A stretch of 64,000 bases of DNA, from assembly GCF_035582795.1 (NCBI RefSeq), contig NC_134382.1, positions 10,544,501-10,608,500 on the forward strand, given 5' to 3'. The position numbers and the translations under genes are program-made. The notes under the pieces were generated by a model that had not been told where the DNA came from, did not search any database, and saw nothing but the letters and a program-made list of their open reading frames with translations. Below are positions 13,601 to 29,580 of this stretch, piece by piece (within the stretch, counting starts at the first letter, position 1; each line of letters opens with the position of its first letter). The stretch is from Mycteria americana. Lineage: Eukaryota > Chordata > Aves > Ciconiiformes > Ciconiidae.

Positions 13601-16600
13601 AGGAAACCGGAAAGAACAGAAGTTGCAGCTCTAACTGTGGATGTAAAGAAAACGAGGAATTTGGTTTTCAAATGTGCTGACATTTTTTTTCCACCTGGTC
13701 TAGCAATGATCGCTGATGCTAAGAAAATACTTTTTAATTTACTTTAATCGGGAAGACGAGAGACTGGAGCGTCCAGGTCCTCATAACACCCCTGGCTCTT
13801 TTCTCCTTTTCTAAACTATTTCACAGCTCTGAGCTCCTCTCTTAAACCACTTGTTAACAAAGGAAATTTAAATTTTAAGAACAACGGGTATTTCAGTCCG
13901 GCTTTAGTGAGCGCGAGCAGGTGTCTCCACGGGGCTGCTGAGCTAAAAAATCATCAGAATCCTGATGGGAATATCAAGCTGCTCAAAAAGCTCTCCATGC
14001 AGTTGTGTTTTAAAGAGCAAGGCTTCTACGGGTTGAGGCCGGCAGAACCGATTCCCCGAGGGAAAGGGCTTTCGCCTCCTCGGTTCTCCTTCGGCCGCGC
14101 CCCGCAATAACGCTCGACTCCACATCGACCAGCCCAGCGCTGCCGCCGGCACCAGACCGGCCACGCCACGCGCGTGACCACGTCTCTCGTCTTCCAGAAG
14201 AAGCGAAAAGCCCTCTGCAGCCCAGCGCGGTACCGGGCCGCGACGGTGGCCACAGCCCCACCGCTCGGCAGAGCCAGCGCCGGCGTGGCAGGGGACGGCG
14301 CGCCCAGGCGGGAGCTGAAGGTCCCTTTAACAGCTCCTACGAGTTACTGCCAGGGTGGGAGCTGGGGTAGTAAAGCAGGGATTGATCTGAAGCATAAATA
14401 AATAAAAGCGACACTTTTTCCCCCGGAAATTTGATGATGCGTGTATGTGAAAATCGAAACACAGATAAAACTTTTGAAGCTGATCTTTAAAAAGCTCCTT
14501 TGGCAGAACATGAAACCACCGCACCAAAGCAAATCAGACAAACAACAACAAATATTTGGCACAGCAGATGCGTTGTACATGTCCACTGAAAATATTTATC
14601 CTAACTCAGACTAGTTGTTTGATTTTGTCTGAATGTTTCTACAAAAAACCCCAAATAATGGTGAACCATTAATTCCCGTGAAGGAAACCTTCGGCTACTC
14701 TTCTGTGCCAACCAGCATATGGAAGCACAGCTGAGAAAAATAAAAGCAGATACCGATTTTTTTGTACGAGCTGTTAACAAATTATGAGGGAAATACTCGT
14801 GTTCCAGAAGCAGCTGAGAAAGCAATTTGCAGTCACTCAGGCACCAGAACAGGTAGCAATCAGGCGCAGATCCATCTGGATCCTCTTAGCAGCGAGAGCT
14901 ATCTCCCAGCCCAGCCCGGGCTTTAACGCGCTGGCAGGGTGCATTAGGAAGCACGAGAGGACACGACGGGTGCGGGACGGGGCCAACGCAACAAGCGTTC
15001 ACCGCACGGGCCGCTCCGGAAAACACCGTCCTTTTCACCCAAAATGAGAAAGACTGCATGGCAGCAAGCAGCCTCTTCCATCTGCCCTGCCTAAGCTCAG
15101 AAATGAGGCGGAAAAGGTATTCCAAGGAGTAGTAACGTAGGAGAACTCGGGACTAACCCTGGCCTCCTTTCTGCCCTCAGCAGCGCCCTGAGCAACCTCA
15201 TCTCACCAGTCTTGGTGAGCTTGATCGGACACTTCAGATCCGCAAGTCAGTCCAAGCGGGTTCTCAAGGAGATGCAAATATTTTGACAGCCTCAGTTGCC
15301 TGTGGATATCTGGATGCTGCAGACTGGAAAGAACCACACAGGAGATACTTTATCTTCAATGTTTCTGTTTTCTTTTGTGTTTTAAGGAGTCCCTGGCACA
15401 GAAAATGTTGAATGAGCGAGAACTAATGGAACCCAGGCTTAAAAATCCTGCTGCGTCCTGCTGCTGGAAAATCCACTTCCAGCCCCGCTGGGACAGCGCC
15501 GTCATTCCTCCAAGTTTTTGTTACTGAGGGCTGAGCAAAGCTACCTTCTGTTGTTACCTCACTTGGGAAAGTCACACAACCAGCAGCAAAACCATCGCTT
15601 TACCAGGAACAACGAGAAGCCCAGCCCGGAGGATGCTCAGCTCACCGCCTGAGGAGCAGACGCCGGCTCTCCGAGAGGGCAGGGCCCTGTCCTGGGGGTG
15701 CGGAGCAAGGCTTGCCCCGATTTTTAGGAAATGTTGCAATGCAATACTCTAGGCACAGCTACAAGTCTTCTAAAAACAAATGCTATTGGTTTTGGGACAC
15801 ACAAACTCGGCAGACAGCCACCCCCTCGGCTGCCCCCCGTCCCCCGCCTGCCCCAGCCCACCCTCCCTCCCCTGCCCGCCTCCCCTAAACTGCACTTACA
15901 GTTTAGGCAAAGCGGCGGGGCTGTAGCAGTGTCTGCAGCACCCCAAGCGTGCCCGGGAATTGTAGGAAATCGGCTAACGCCGATGAACCCTGCAGGTCGG
16001 CGACTCGTGCTTCGGCCCCTGCAGACAGCGGCTCCTGGCCAGGCAGCAGCACCGCGCGGTGCGCCGGGGAGAGGAAGAGCGCATGCTGGATTTTCCTAGC
16101 CGTGTCCATGAACCCAAAGGCACCGAGGCCAATTTCGGGCCAGCCCTGTGCGTGTCAGATCCTGAAGCTGTTAATATGCTTCCCGAGCCCCGCGCTGCCG
16201 GAGCAGGGTCCAACCGGAGCAGCTCCAGCGGGTGAGACCGAGGCTGCGGAACGTCCCTGTGAACGCCGAAACCGCACGCTCCGCTGCCCTCGATTGCTCG
16301 GCACAAGGGAGCTTGGCAGGAGACCTTCCATCTCTTGGAATGAGCTCGCTGCGATGGGAACTCCCCAAAGAAGTTTAGAGCGAGGGGATATGGGACAAAA
16401 TCTTGCCTGAGGAAAGTTCTGCTGATGGTCCTTTCGCTGTACTTGCTTTTACAATTCCCTGGGTGAAACCCCTCCCAGCACCTCCAGGCTTCACCTCTGT
16501 ATTTTCATCAGGAACAGAGTTTTAGCACTAAGCTGTTCTGATAGTTACAATGAAGCATGTCAGAAAGTGTTTTCATTTCGGTTCCGTGATTTACAATGTC

Positions 16601-18319
16601 AAAAACAGACGCTGCAGAACGAAAGGGACAGCTGGGTCTGAAGAGCTCCCAGCCTTTGAAACAGAAGCAGATGGGGCACCTATCATTTCAAAGTCCTCTC
16701 TTAAAACACCGTCAAAAGACGGACTCTGTTTGCTCCTTTATTACCGCTACACAGATATCATCACCAGGATAATTACTGGCAATTACAGGGCTAGGAGGAA
16801 TTCCTAAAGCCAAGACTTAAAAGCTGTCTCTAGTCCAAGATGCTTCTTTGAAACTACTACTATCATTATTATTTTGTAGAGGCTTGTAACTGCCTAATGA
16901 GGCCAGAAAAGCAGGTGGAATACAGAAGATTGGGCACATTGTCGTTCGGCTGCTGTGTCGGTAAGAAAAGTGCGTTATCTGCACCGCTGCACGGGTTCAC
17001 AGCCCTCCCTCTGCAACTCCTCCTGGCTTGGTTTCCCAGCTCCCGGCACAGGCCAGTCGGCGACTCAGGGGATACCCCGGTTAGCTGAACAACCGCGTCA
17101 GCTTTCCCCTCGGAGGACCTGCAAACTCCTCTCTTGCACGCGCAAGCCTAACGCCGCGGAGCTGTACGCTCTTCCGACGTGGGCCTGGGCAGCGTCCTGC
17201 TCCCGGGGCGAAAGGAAGCCGAGGACCCCGCAGCAAAGCCGGCTAACCAGCACCACAGCAGTCACCCGTCGTGGAGCATCACCTGCATGACGGCCGCTTG
17301 TTTTGGTTGTTTTTTAGCCCGTGCACCATAAACGTCACTTGGACCCCGCTACCGCCTTCAGCTCTGTAAAACTACAGGGGCATCGAGATGCCTCTGCTTT
17401 GAAGCTGAGACATCTGAAGATCCAGGAATAATGCACGTGATGCGATTAAGTCAGTTCATTAACACGGCACGATCATAGGAAACAGATGTAATACGTCGTC
17501 AGAAGACTGGAAACAGCTAACCACAACGCCAAAGCTTCTTTAGAACAAAAGCAATATATCTTCTCTTTGGGATCTCCTTAACAGCTTAAAAATGTCACAG
17601 AGATGCCAGGTAGGGTCAGAAACCCCTCCAGCTAGATACGCATAGGGTTTACAAATCTCTCATAGTCTCCTGGTTTTAGCCAAGAAAAATATCTAATAAA
17701 ATAGCTCTACTCTTTACGGCCACTTTGTGGGTTCAGAGCCACATCTCTCTCCGCACGTAGCTCTCCGATTGCAGCAGCCCCTGAACGAACCGCCTCGGTA
17801 CCCTAAGGCCAGACCCGCCGAAGGCCAGGTACCAAGCGCTGGGCCCCTTCTCCTCGCTGCCTGCAGAGCTGCCGGGGACCGAGGAGAGCCGCAGCCGCGT
17901 CGTCTGCTCGCTGAGACCCCTCGGAGGGTACCAAGCAGTTATTGAGGCTGTTTCCAGTGCCAGACCACAGCCTGGGCAGCAGGACGGGCACACGCGCGGC
18001 TCTTCCCAGCCCTCGCCTCCTGCGCCCGGACCCTGCCGGCGGTGCAGCCGCTGCCGGCGCGATGGGCTCTCCCCTTTGCAGGCGTAAAGCGAGCAACAAG
18101 CTCGCTTCCCCAGCTGCTGCTGGTGAGAAGGAACCCATTTTCATCACGCAAGGAGCAAGCCAAGCTCGAAGGAAGAACACGTACCTCCGCTCGTAGCCCG
18201 TGCACCACTGCCGTCCTCCGCAGTCCTGCTTCCACACTTTGACGGTGCGGGTGAAGGCCTGGACGCACGGCTGCCGGTGCCCCACGATCGCCAGCTCCTG
18301 CTCCGCGCAGACATTTGGC
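1515..18319 (-). CDS. MEGF6: MEGF6, partial: EMI domain and first EGF-like domain
   Basis: Multiple EGF-like-domains 6 is a large secreted protein with an N-terminal EMI domain followed by many EGF-like and laminin-type EGF repeats. Three consecutive coding exons are visible on the minus strand in transcription order: 18319-18185, 13546-13437 and 1619-1515. All have AG/GT borders and compatible phases, and together they read 350 nt without a stop. The translation aligns without gaps to human MEGF6 as I remember it, from VCAEQEL through the first EGF-like domain to GPRCQY. Seven cysteines typical of an EMI domain come first, then six for the EGF-like domain. The next exon, expected to begin with the Val-Asp-Glu-Cys of a calcium-binding EGF domain, lies beyond the left edge. 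The signal-peptide exon should lie upstream, to the right of 18319, but was not found. Orthology is very likely; the exact start is unknown. Confidence 0.95.
3716..3764. repeat. Two adjacent palindromes sharing the TGATGTGA motif
   Basis: The first palindrome has 8-bp arms, TGATGTGA and TCACATCA, around a 2-nt spacer at 3716-3733. The second has perfect 11-bp arms, ACATGATGTGA and TCACATCATGT, around a 5-nt loop at 3738-3764. The same motif therefore appears four times in alternating orientation within 49 bp of MEGF6 intron. No function is known. Confidence 0.85.
12781..12830. repeat. 13-bp tandem repeat, about four copies
   Basis: A short minisatellite with unit GGAGAACGGCCAG lies in the MEGF6 intron. 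The first copy is shortened by two bases and the last ends differently. The copies are nearly identical, which suggests recent slippage. Confidence 0.85.
13437..13546 (-). CDS. MEGF6: MEGF6 exon encoding the second half of the EMI domain
   Basis: This exon is 110 nt long, with a TTTCAG acceptor and a GTAAGT donor. It encodes TAYYTGSRQVYKVKYQ, then the RCCPGW core typical of EMI domains, and ends at GCLH. It carries the last three EMI cysteines. Human MEGF6 reads TVYYMGYRQVY and RCCRGW here. The leftover base joins the CT of the next exon to give proline. Confidence 0.95.
13547..18184 (-). other. MEGF6: MEGF6 intron between the two EMI exons
   Basis: This intron is 4.6 kb long and splits the EMI domain in phase 2. 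It contains GC-rich patches near 14.0-14.3, 15.8-16.3 and 17.0-17.3 kb. No exon-like block with MEGF6 similarity, recognisable transposon or RNA gene was seen. Confidence 0.75.
18185..18319 (-). CDS. MEGF6: MEGF6 exon encoding the first half of the EMI domain
   Basis: This exon is 135 nt long. It follows a CCAG acceptor and ends at a GTACGT donor; its first base completes a codon from the missing upstream exon. It encodes residues starting PNVCAEQELAIVGHRQPC and ending GYERR, with four of the EMI cysteines. Human MEGF6 has VCAEQELTLVGRRQPC at the same place. It ends in phase 2, which matches the next exon. Confidence 0.95.
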
Positions 18320-20227
18320 CTGGCACAGGGAAACAGAGAAACGGGGTCTGCACGCTGCTGAGAGAAGAGTGCAGTGCTTCCACCGCTTGAAGAGGCACCA
18401 GCTAGGGGCAACTTCATTTCCCTACTGAAGGAGCAGGAAGATCTTACGCAATACACAGTGTTTGCCTCCTCGGTTAATTAAATCGGTGCAGGGAAAAGAA
18501 ATCCGCCAGCTCGGCCAGCCACAAGCAGCTGTCAATGCAGCCTATCCACCTCCCCCCAAAACCCTTGGATTTAACGCTCTTGTGAACAGATAGCGTGTTA
18601 ACAGCGTGGCACTGGCACCGGCAAAACACGCAGTACAATAACGTCATCTGTACGCCTCAGAGGCGCGTCATTAGGCCTTCGTGAACCAGTTAAACGCTGG
18701 AGAACCGCGGGGTGAACATCGCAAACCCGTGGTTATAGATGGAAAACGGCCACACGGAGAGAGGGCACCTGGAGGGATCCCGCGCTGCGAGTGGGCGGCA
18801 GACACGGGAAGCCTGCTCCGCCCTGACCCCCCTCCCCGAGCCTCCAGCCCTGCAGCCCACGGTGCGGCTCAGACGCGGTGGCAGGACGCTGAAGCAATAC
18901 GGTTTTATAACATTGCAACGTAGCAAACCTCAGTGAGATGGGGAAGCTGCTGGCATTTCGTACCTCTAGGCCCTGGGACGCTCTACAGCCCGCTTGAAAA
19001 ATGCAGCAGTTCGTTACTTTTCCGTTACTTTTACGTTAAGGCTAATTTTTAGCCTTAAAACAGAGAGGATGGATCAAAAAAGAGGCAGCAGCCTACACCA
19101 TAAGGTAGCGCAATAATTTCTACGTTTGTCCATTCTGTGCACTCTCAGTTAACGAAGAATACATATGCTTTCTTTGCACCTAGGGGAGTATTTTCCTGAC
19201 TACTGTCATTGCAAACACCAACGATACCTGCATCTTCTGACAGTCCTTGGGGAAAAAAATTATTCTGCCACTAGAAATGGTACATCATTTTATTAATACT
19301 GCTTTAAATCAGAATTCAGTTTGCTGTCTTGGATGCTTTCTCACTCATTTAGAGCTAAGGGCTGCAAGACTAATTCCAGTAAATAAAGTGAATATATATA
19401 ATTCAGTGAGTAAGAAAGTAAGGAAAATGCCATTTGCACTTTATTTCTTTTCTAATCCTAACTCTTTCACCAAATATGAGTCAGTAGTTTTAACTAAGAA
19501 TGAAGAGGGAAACATTTGTCCTTGACTTAATAAGTTATGAGCCATTCATTATCTGGGACTGCTTCTGTTGCTTCCAATTCTTCAAAAGGGACCGAGAGTT
19601 TTCACAAAAATACTTTCTATAAAAGAAGTTAAACTAAATAATTTGGACGTGGTGAAGCATAGAGATTGCAGCTGGCATCTGACTGCTCCAAGACGTTCAA
19701 TTACAGCGCTGTTCGAGCAAGCCTGGCAATGCCTTTGGGATTAATGGCGTGCTTCCTTCCCCCTCCAGCTTTGCTCTGAAATCTCCTCTCGCCATCCCCA
19801 CATGTGGCCACCGCCGAGCCGTTTGGCTGGCAAAGCTCCGCACACATCACTTCACCGATACAACAGTCCCCAGCGCTAATGGTGGCTGCCAGAGCAGCCC
19901 TTTTATTTCGTGAGCGTCTCCATGCACAGAGAGCTGCAAGTTGATGCAGCCAGCGGCACCTCCCTACCCCGGACCTCCTCTGCTGGGAGCCTGCAGGCGC
20001 CGCGCCTCGAGCTGGCTGCGCGGCCGAAAAACGACCTGAAAGGAACCGCAAGAACAAGGCTGGCCGCAGCACCGTTTTGGTGCAATTTATCACAGCCAAG
20101 AAAGGTTCTTGTGTGCCCCGAACAGCGGCTGCGTGCGTAACGGGCATCGCCAGCAACGCCCCGGGGGAAGTGACAGCACTTCCCAGGCGCTGGCGCTTTC
20201 TTTTCCCTGACGCTTTGGCACACAGCT

Positions 20228-20278
20228 CATCTCTAGTGTCTCATCCAAGAAGTCTCATCCATCTCTAGTGTCTCATCC
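20228..20278. repeat. Tandem duplication with 32-bp period
   Basis: The 19-bp segment CATCTCTAGTGTCTCATCC occurs at 20228-20246 and again at 20260-20278. The 13-bp spacer also contains an AGTCTCATC fragment, so this looks like a local duplication with slippage. Confidence 0.8.
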
Positions 20279-22034
20279 TAAAAGTACTTGTCAAGGCAGG
20301 AGCACAAAATCTCTGGCATAGGGAGAAAAGGCATCTTCTTGCAAAACCTTTATCTGCTGAAAAGGACGCCTTTTCAATCAAAAAGTTAAAAACATCAGGA
20401 AGGGTAGCTTGGAGTTCGCACACCATGCAACACTGGGTTCATTTACAAAAAGAATTAGAGCGATCCCCCTGCATCGAGAGATCATCTTCTGGCAGGAGAC
20501 CAAATTCACAAGGAAGTTTTCCAAAGAAGCCAAATGATTAACACCAAACTGTAACTGTAAAATTTAATTAAAAAGAACGGACTACTTGCTGCTAGAGTAA
20601 CAGCAAAAGGGGGAAAGAAACACGCAATAAGAAAGAAACACATGAATTGCAATTAAAATAGCAGTTCTGTGAAGAAAGGTCAAACTATTGACACAGCGAT
20701 CGCCTCTCGCCCTCACACAGCAGCGACATTTCAGTTAGAAACAGTGAGTTACCTCCTACACGCAGACTATCCAGATTTTCAAATTTCCATTCACCTTTAT
20801 GTACATCTGGTACTAGGTAAAGAAACACAGAGCAGCCCTCCCTCCCCCTCACTCTCTCTGCTCCCCCCTTCACCTCTGATTTGAAAATGCTGTATTTAGC
20901 TTCTGCTTTACAGCTCCCTGCCCTATAAAAACACTCCGGTACTCTTTTCTTGCTACTTACATATGGGGCTGAAGTTTGCTCCCAGAAGCGAGAGAAGACA
21001 TTCTCAGGGCAAGGATGAATGAGAGTGCCACCGGGTGAAACCCCATGGCAACAGCTCCTCTCTTCCCCCCGGGGTGCTTCCAGTGGGTGCCCAGAAAATC
21101 TCACAGCCTTCTCAAGGACGACTTTGGAGTTCCTGTTCCTCAAGGAGAACACTCCTGGCTACGTCCTGCTGCCAGCTTGCCGGGGTCTCTCTTCCTTGCA
21201 AAGGACAACGCTATCGGAGCACGCGGGAATTCTTGCACGGGGAGAGCAGATTTATCACTCCTAGGTGCGTCCTCCCATGTGGGTTCAGTTCAGCAAGGTT
21301 CTTCAGTCCATGGGAGATGATTACAGTGCAGACTGTCACTGGGTTTTTCCCCAAACCAAACCTAGCTTCTTACGCTCGTTTGCTTGCAGCAAAATGTACC
21401 GAAGTGACTTTTCCTTCTGGCATTTGCTTCTTGACAAAGCCCAAAGACCTGGTGGCTCACAAGACCTGGGTTCTGTCCAGCAATGAAGCCCCATGGGGGC
21501 TTAGCTGGTTTGGAGTCGCAATCCACTTCACAAGGCAATATAAAAATCAGCACTCAGCAAGGGAAGGGAAAAAGGAGGGGTGCTCTCCCGCGCACCGGGA
21601 AGCCCACCTCGCAGAGGGCTTCTCCAAAAGCAGGCAGAGTGCTCGTTTACCCCCCCCGCCCCGCTGAAGCCATCCTGCTGCGGCAGCTGCCCACCTTCCT
21701 CCGGAGACGGGAGCGAGTAACTCCTGCACACGCACACACTAAGAGCAGCTTCCCTGCATTTCAAGGGAGTAACAAAAGTTTCCTCCTGCCTTTCCCAGGT
21801 CTAGCTCCTTTCCCTCACATGCTCTCTTGTTTCTTTTCTTGCTGACAGTCAGAAATCCCTCCCACCAGCCGTGTCCAACCCCGACGAGAGGAGGGGGGAA
21901 ACCCTGCGGAACAGTAGCAGAAACGATTTGGGTTTGTTTCTCGAAAGACAGCTCTTTTGCACTACCCAAGGCCAACGCTGTACACACCACCCAAAACCCC
22001 TTTCCCAGCAGCTCTAAAAATATCCCACAGCGAT

Positions 22035-22095
22035 ATAATCTTTCCTATGCTTTTCCATTTAATCTTTCCTATCCTTTTCCATAGGAAAGATTAAA
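22035..22095. repeat. Direct repeat overlapping a perfect 15-bp inverted repeat
   Basis: Two direct copies of a TAATCTTTCCTAT-type segment occur about 25 bp apart. The second copy, with its flank (22058-22072), is followed after an 8-nt CCTTTTCC loop by its exact reverse complement (22081-22095), giving a 15-bp perfect stem. It lies upstream of the identified MEGF6 exons and has no assigned role. Confidence 0.85.
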
Positions 22096-24787
22096 GAGAT
22101 AACAAAATAGATCACTTCCCAAGGAAATTCTGCTGTGCATGTAAAACGGACAGGCACACATCCGACCTGCTCTCGGCTGCTACGGCGCTGTTAAACGACC
22201 AGTTCTGGGGTGGCAGGGGAATACACTGGGCAAAGAGGAGTCGGGGAACAAGATTAAGTGGCTATCTGCCTTTTCCCACCAAACTCCCTACTACACAGGG
22301 AAATAGCACAAGAAGGGGTGTTGGTGGGGGTTCTGCTGGAGCTGGCTGACAGTCCACCGGCCCCTGTGAAATGAGAAAATGGAGAGAGAAGTGCCCACGC
22401 CCAATTCTCAGATGGCTCACTGCTAAGTCTCCAAAAAACTGCCACAAGTATCACCAGTTGTTATTGCCAGTCCTTGCAGCAACGGTGAGGGCTTACAGAG
22501 GGCTGAGCCGACTCCTGCCTTCCTTGCAGGAAGGATGGGCGCACGGCAGCCGACGCAGGAGGATGAGGAAGAAGATAGCGGCGCAGGGATGCCGCACTAA
22601 AACTCTCCTGCTTGAAAAACCTGCCAACAAGCTCTCTCACCAAGGACGAGGAGGAATCAACGCAGCAGCCGGGCACTGCTCTGCTGCCCTGTGGCGGCCC
22701 TAGGCAGACCTGAGCTTTGGCAAATGCTGATTTCTGTGAGAGAAGCAGGATAAGAAGGTTTAGGGTAGTTTCAGTGCCCATGCCACGCGCCTATTTTGCC
22801 ACTGAAAGACAACCATTACATCAAGACTAAAGTCACTGACAAGCCATGCCTAAAAGTTGGTAGCTCCTGGAAGAAACCGAGGCAGCTGCTTTTTACACCG
22901 CAACCCTTCCAAAGTCACAGCAGTTGCATAAATCATTTAGGTCAGAGGAAAGAGCGGGTAAGAGGGGCCGATGTTTTCACTTAGAAGTAAAGTATCTGCC
23001 AAGCCTAACAGATGGGAAGACAACATCTTTCATCGTTCCTAGAGAAGAAAGGGCAACTACATAAAGATGTTTTAGAATGATGGAGAGAGCTCCAGGATAC
23101 AATAAATTCAGGCTTCCATTTTCCTGTCAGGACTTTAAAAGTTAGGACTTCCCTTACAGTAGGAAACCGTAAGACTGCTCTCCGTTAGTCTTTCAGTGCT
23201 ATCTTACCGCTGCTACCCAAAAGCCTTCCTTAGGCTTAGCTGATCCTCTCTTTGGGTCCAGCTTCGGCAAACGCGGCGCTGGGTACGCGGTACCTGGACT
23301 TGTAAGACGTCCAGGTGAAATCTGGGGCAGGGCGAGGCTCCAGTCCCTCCCAGCCCTGACCAGTGCCCGCTGGCAGGGTGCTGGGACGGGTGAAGGGGAC
23401 CCCGGCCCCCAGCCCCGCAGGCAGGGAGCGGGCAGAGCCTGGAGTGTGGCTCCCTCTCCAGGACACGGCTCGGCGCCCAGGGACAGGGATTAGACCCCGT
23501 CCAGCCACAGGGATTAATCCTGGTCCTCCCAAACCGTGTCTCGGGTGGCAATCCCGGCTACCACGCGGGCAGCAGACGGCTTCCGAAGAGGATCCGGGCT
23601 GGTCTGGCTGTGGGAGGCAGCGACAGCGGCGGGGGCTGCGGCCGTCCCCAGCAGGCCGCCCGGAGAGAGAAGGGGAGCTCTGATGGGACAAACCGCGCCT
23701 CGAACGCGGTCTGAGAAGGTACGGAGCGTGAAGCCGACTCCGCAACTCTTTTGTGAGTCGGTTCCAAAAAGCAGTGAGGCTTCCCGTTTAAACAGGCTCA
23801 CGCGAGCAAGGGCTGCAGAGAGTACAGCACAGAACTCGCGAAACGCATGTGAAAGACGGAGATCTGAAATCCAATCCTGACTGCGAAGTCCATTTAATAT
23901 GTTTTCAATTTTGTACCGCTTCCCAGCACAACTGCCTGCTGAAGATGTCATCCTCTGGCTCAGGGCAAAACAGCCCTGGAAAGTGGTCAAAGATACGATA
24001 CGGTTCCATAAATAGTGATGATAATGTCTGCAATAATGCCGGAGACCACAGAAATAGAAATACTAACTTGCCATTCATTCCCTAGCATTATTTAATCTTT
24101 GCTATCAAGGACGTGGCACGGGCTTTAGGCCTTAAGCTCGCAGTTCTGCCTCAGTCCGTCACCTCCCCGTGCTTCGTCTGCCACATCGCACCCGGAAATT
24201 TGGACCAGCCGGTGTTTCAGGAGTTTGTACCTCCGCCCCAGGTTTGCTCCACAGTAGCTCTGGCCAGCCTCTGCAGATCCCCGAGTCTCACTGCTCCGCG
24301 GCCGGGCCAGGCTCTACCCGAGCGCAGCAGCACGTTCCCTGTGGCGGAGCCCGGGGCTCCGCGCCGCACGGCGCATGGGGCACCCGCCGCCCTCGGCCCA
24401 CAGACCCGCGGCAGAGCCGGACAGGGCTCGTACAGCCCCGGGCGAGCAACGGCGGCAGCCCACGCCCTGCAGGAAGGGCGGAGGGGGACGCGGGGCTGCC
24501 GGCCGCCGCTCCGCTCCCCGCCGGCGGCAGCACGGCCGCGCATCCTGCGCTGGCGGGGGTCACGCCCGGCCGGTCCCCGGCGTTTCGCACAGGTGCCGGC
24601 TCCGCGCTGCGCGGGCAGGACCAAGCGGCAGCCGCAGCCGGGGCCCCGCCGCCGAGCCGCAGTGCCGCCTCCCGGCGCCGAGCGCAGCGGAGCGAGGGCG
24701 GGCTCGGCCGCCGGCGTTACCGCCCGCCCCGCCCCGCCCCGGAAGGCGGCGAGCGCCGAGCCCGGCCGCGGCCCCGGCCCCGCCGCG

Positions 24788-28458
<3,671 letters not shown>

Positions 28459-29580
28459 AATTCACTGCATTTAATCTTTTCAAGGGAAAGTGATTTGATA
28501 CTGCTCTCCTGGGGAGAGCAGGCTGTGTGGCAGAACACTCGATAATCAAAGTGAAGAAGTTGGGGGACGGGAAGGGGGCGGTTGTAGATCTAACAGTTCA
28601 CGGGAGGCCCTGGTTGTTACCGAGAATGCCCAGGTCAGATTAATCTGAAGCAGACAGAGGGTAGCGTCACTCTTATGTTTTGTATCTAATTTACAGTTCT
28701 TACTGGTTCTTATACAGGGCGAGTGAGCAGCGGTATTTTCCATTTCTAACTACGTGTTCTTCTCTGTTAATTAAGTGCGATTGGGTATCTGCACAAATAT
28801 CCAAGATCCAGTAGAACGTTCATGCCGTGTTACAGTTGTATCCCTATATATGGTGTCAGATCACGTGGTGTGCTTGGGATTGATTTGTGTTGTTTAAAGA
28901 GGTATTAATGTTCACAATTACAGTAATCTTAGCATTTTGATTAATGCCTGTTAAGAATTTTGAAAGCTGTGTCAGTCATTCTTTAGCGAAACAGAGTCAG
29001 CAAATTTTGTTAAAGCTGTACTGTTATGTCTGCTCAGAAGCAGTGTATGTGAGCTGTTACTTTGTAAACTGAAGTATATGGCTGAATAGGCATTTATTTG
29101 CTTTTTGTAAAAATACCTCCCTCTAAGAACCGAGTCTAACTTCCTAGTTTCTCATGTATGTTTTCTTGCTGCAGCCATAGAGACTCTTTTGAGAGTATAT
29201 TGCCAAAAGCCTCACAAACACATTTGCCTTCAAAGCTATTATTTATAAAACTGAAAAGGAATTCTATTTTGATTAGATCTATATTCTTAGCAATTTTTCT
29301 TAAATATGCTCTAGTTTGGGACAGCAGCAGTGCAGGACTTTTTAATGGAGACAGATTAGACTTTAAGAACTGTACGTCAGTCTTGATTTATACATTTTTG
29401 CACTTAACCTCATACAAAGTAATGAAATTCAGAAGCAGCATAAGAGATACTACAACTGAAATGGCTCTTGAGGTTACTAACAAGCTTTTTCATTGCATAT
29501 GACCTTCTATACATGCCATTTGATCAGAGCATTTATCTGTGCAACTACAATGCTGAATAAATGCTGTGCTGCAGTGCTGT
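28459..29580 (+). other. TPRG1L: TPRG1L 3' untranslated region (inferred)
   Basis: This stretch runs from the TAA to just past the first good polyadenylation signal. It is AT-rich with no long meaningful frame, as expected for a UTR. The extent is inferred from the AATAAA at 29556, not from transcript data. Confidence 0.65.
29556..29561 (+). terminator. TPRG1L: Polyadenylation signal AATAAA for TPRG1L
   Basis: A canonical AATAAA is followed within 30 nt by a GT-rich and T-rich stretch (TGCTGTGCTG, then TTTTTTT), the usual downstream element. It is the best candidate for the TPRG1L 3' end. Confidence 0.7.

Larger units (their letters stand above)
18320..24249. other. Upstream MEGF6 region; first exon not located
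   Basis: The first MEGF6 exon (signal peptide) and its promoter should lie here if the head-to-head order with TPRG1L seen in mammals holds. I could not find a minus-strand exon that has a signal peptide and ends in phase 2 before a GT donor. The region holds a duplicated 32-bp segment near 20.25 kb and a strong hairpin at 22.06 kb. GC content rises from about 23.3 kb. No other gene is recognised. Confidence 0.6.

Noticed and set aside
22710-22781. Minus-strand MGTETTLNLLILLLSQ stretch as a MEGF6 signal-peptide exon
   Set aside because: It is hydrophobic, but there is no phase-2 GT donor to join to 18319, and the rest of the frame does not resemble MEGF6.
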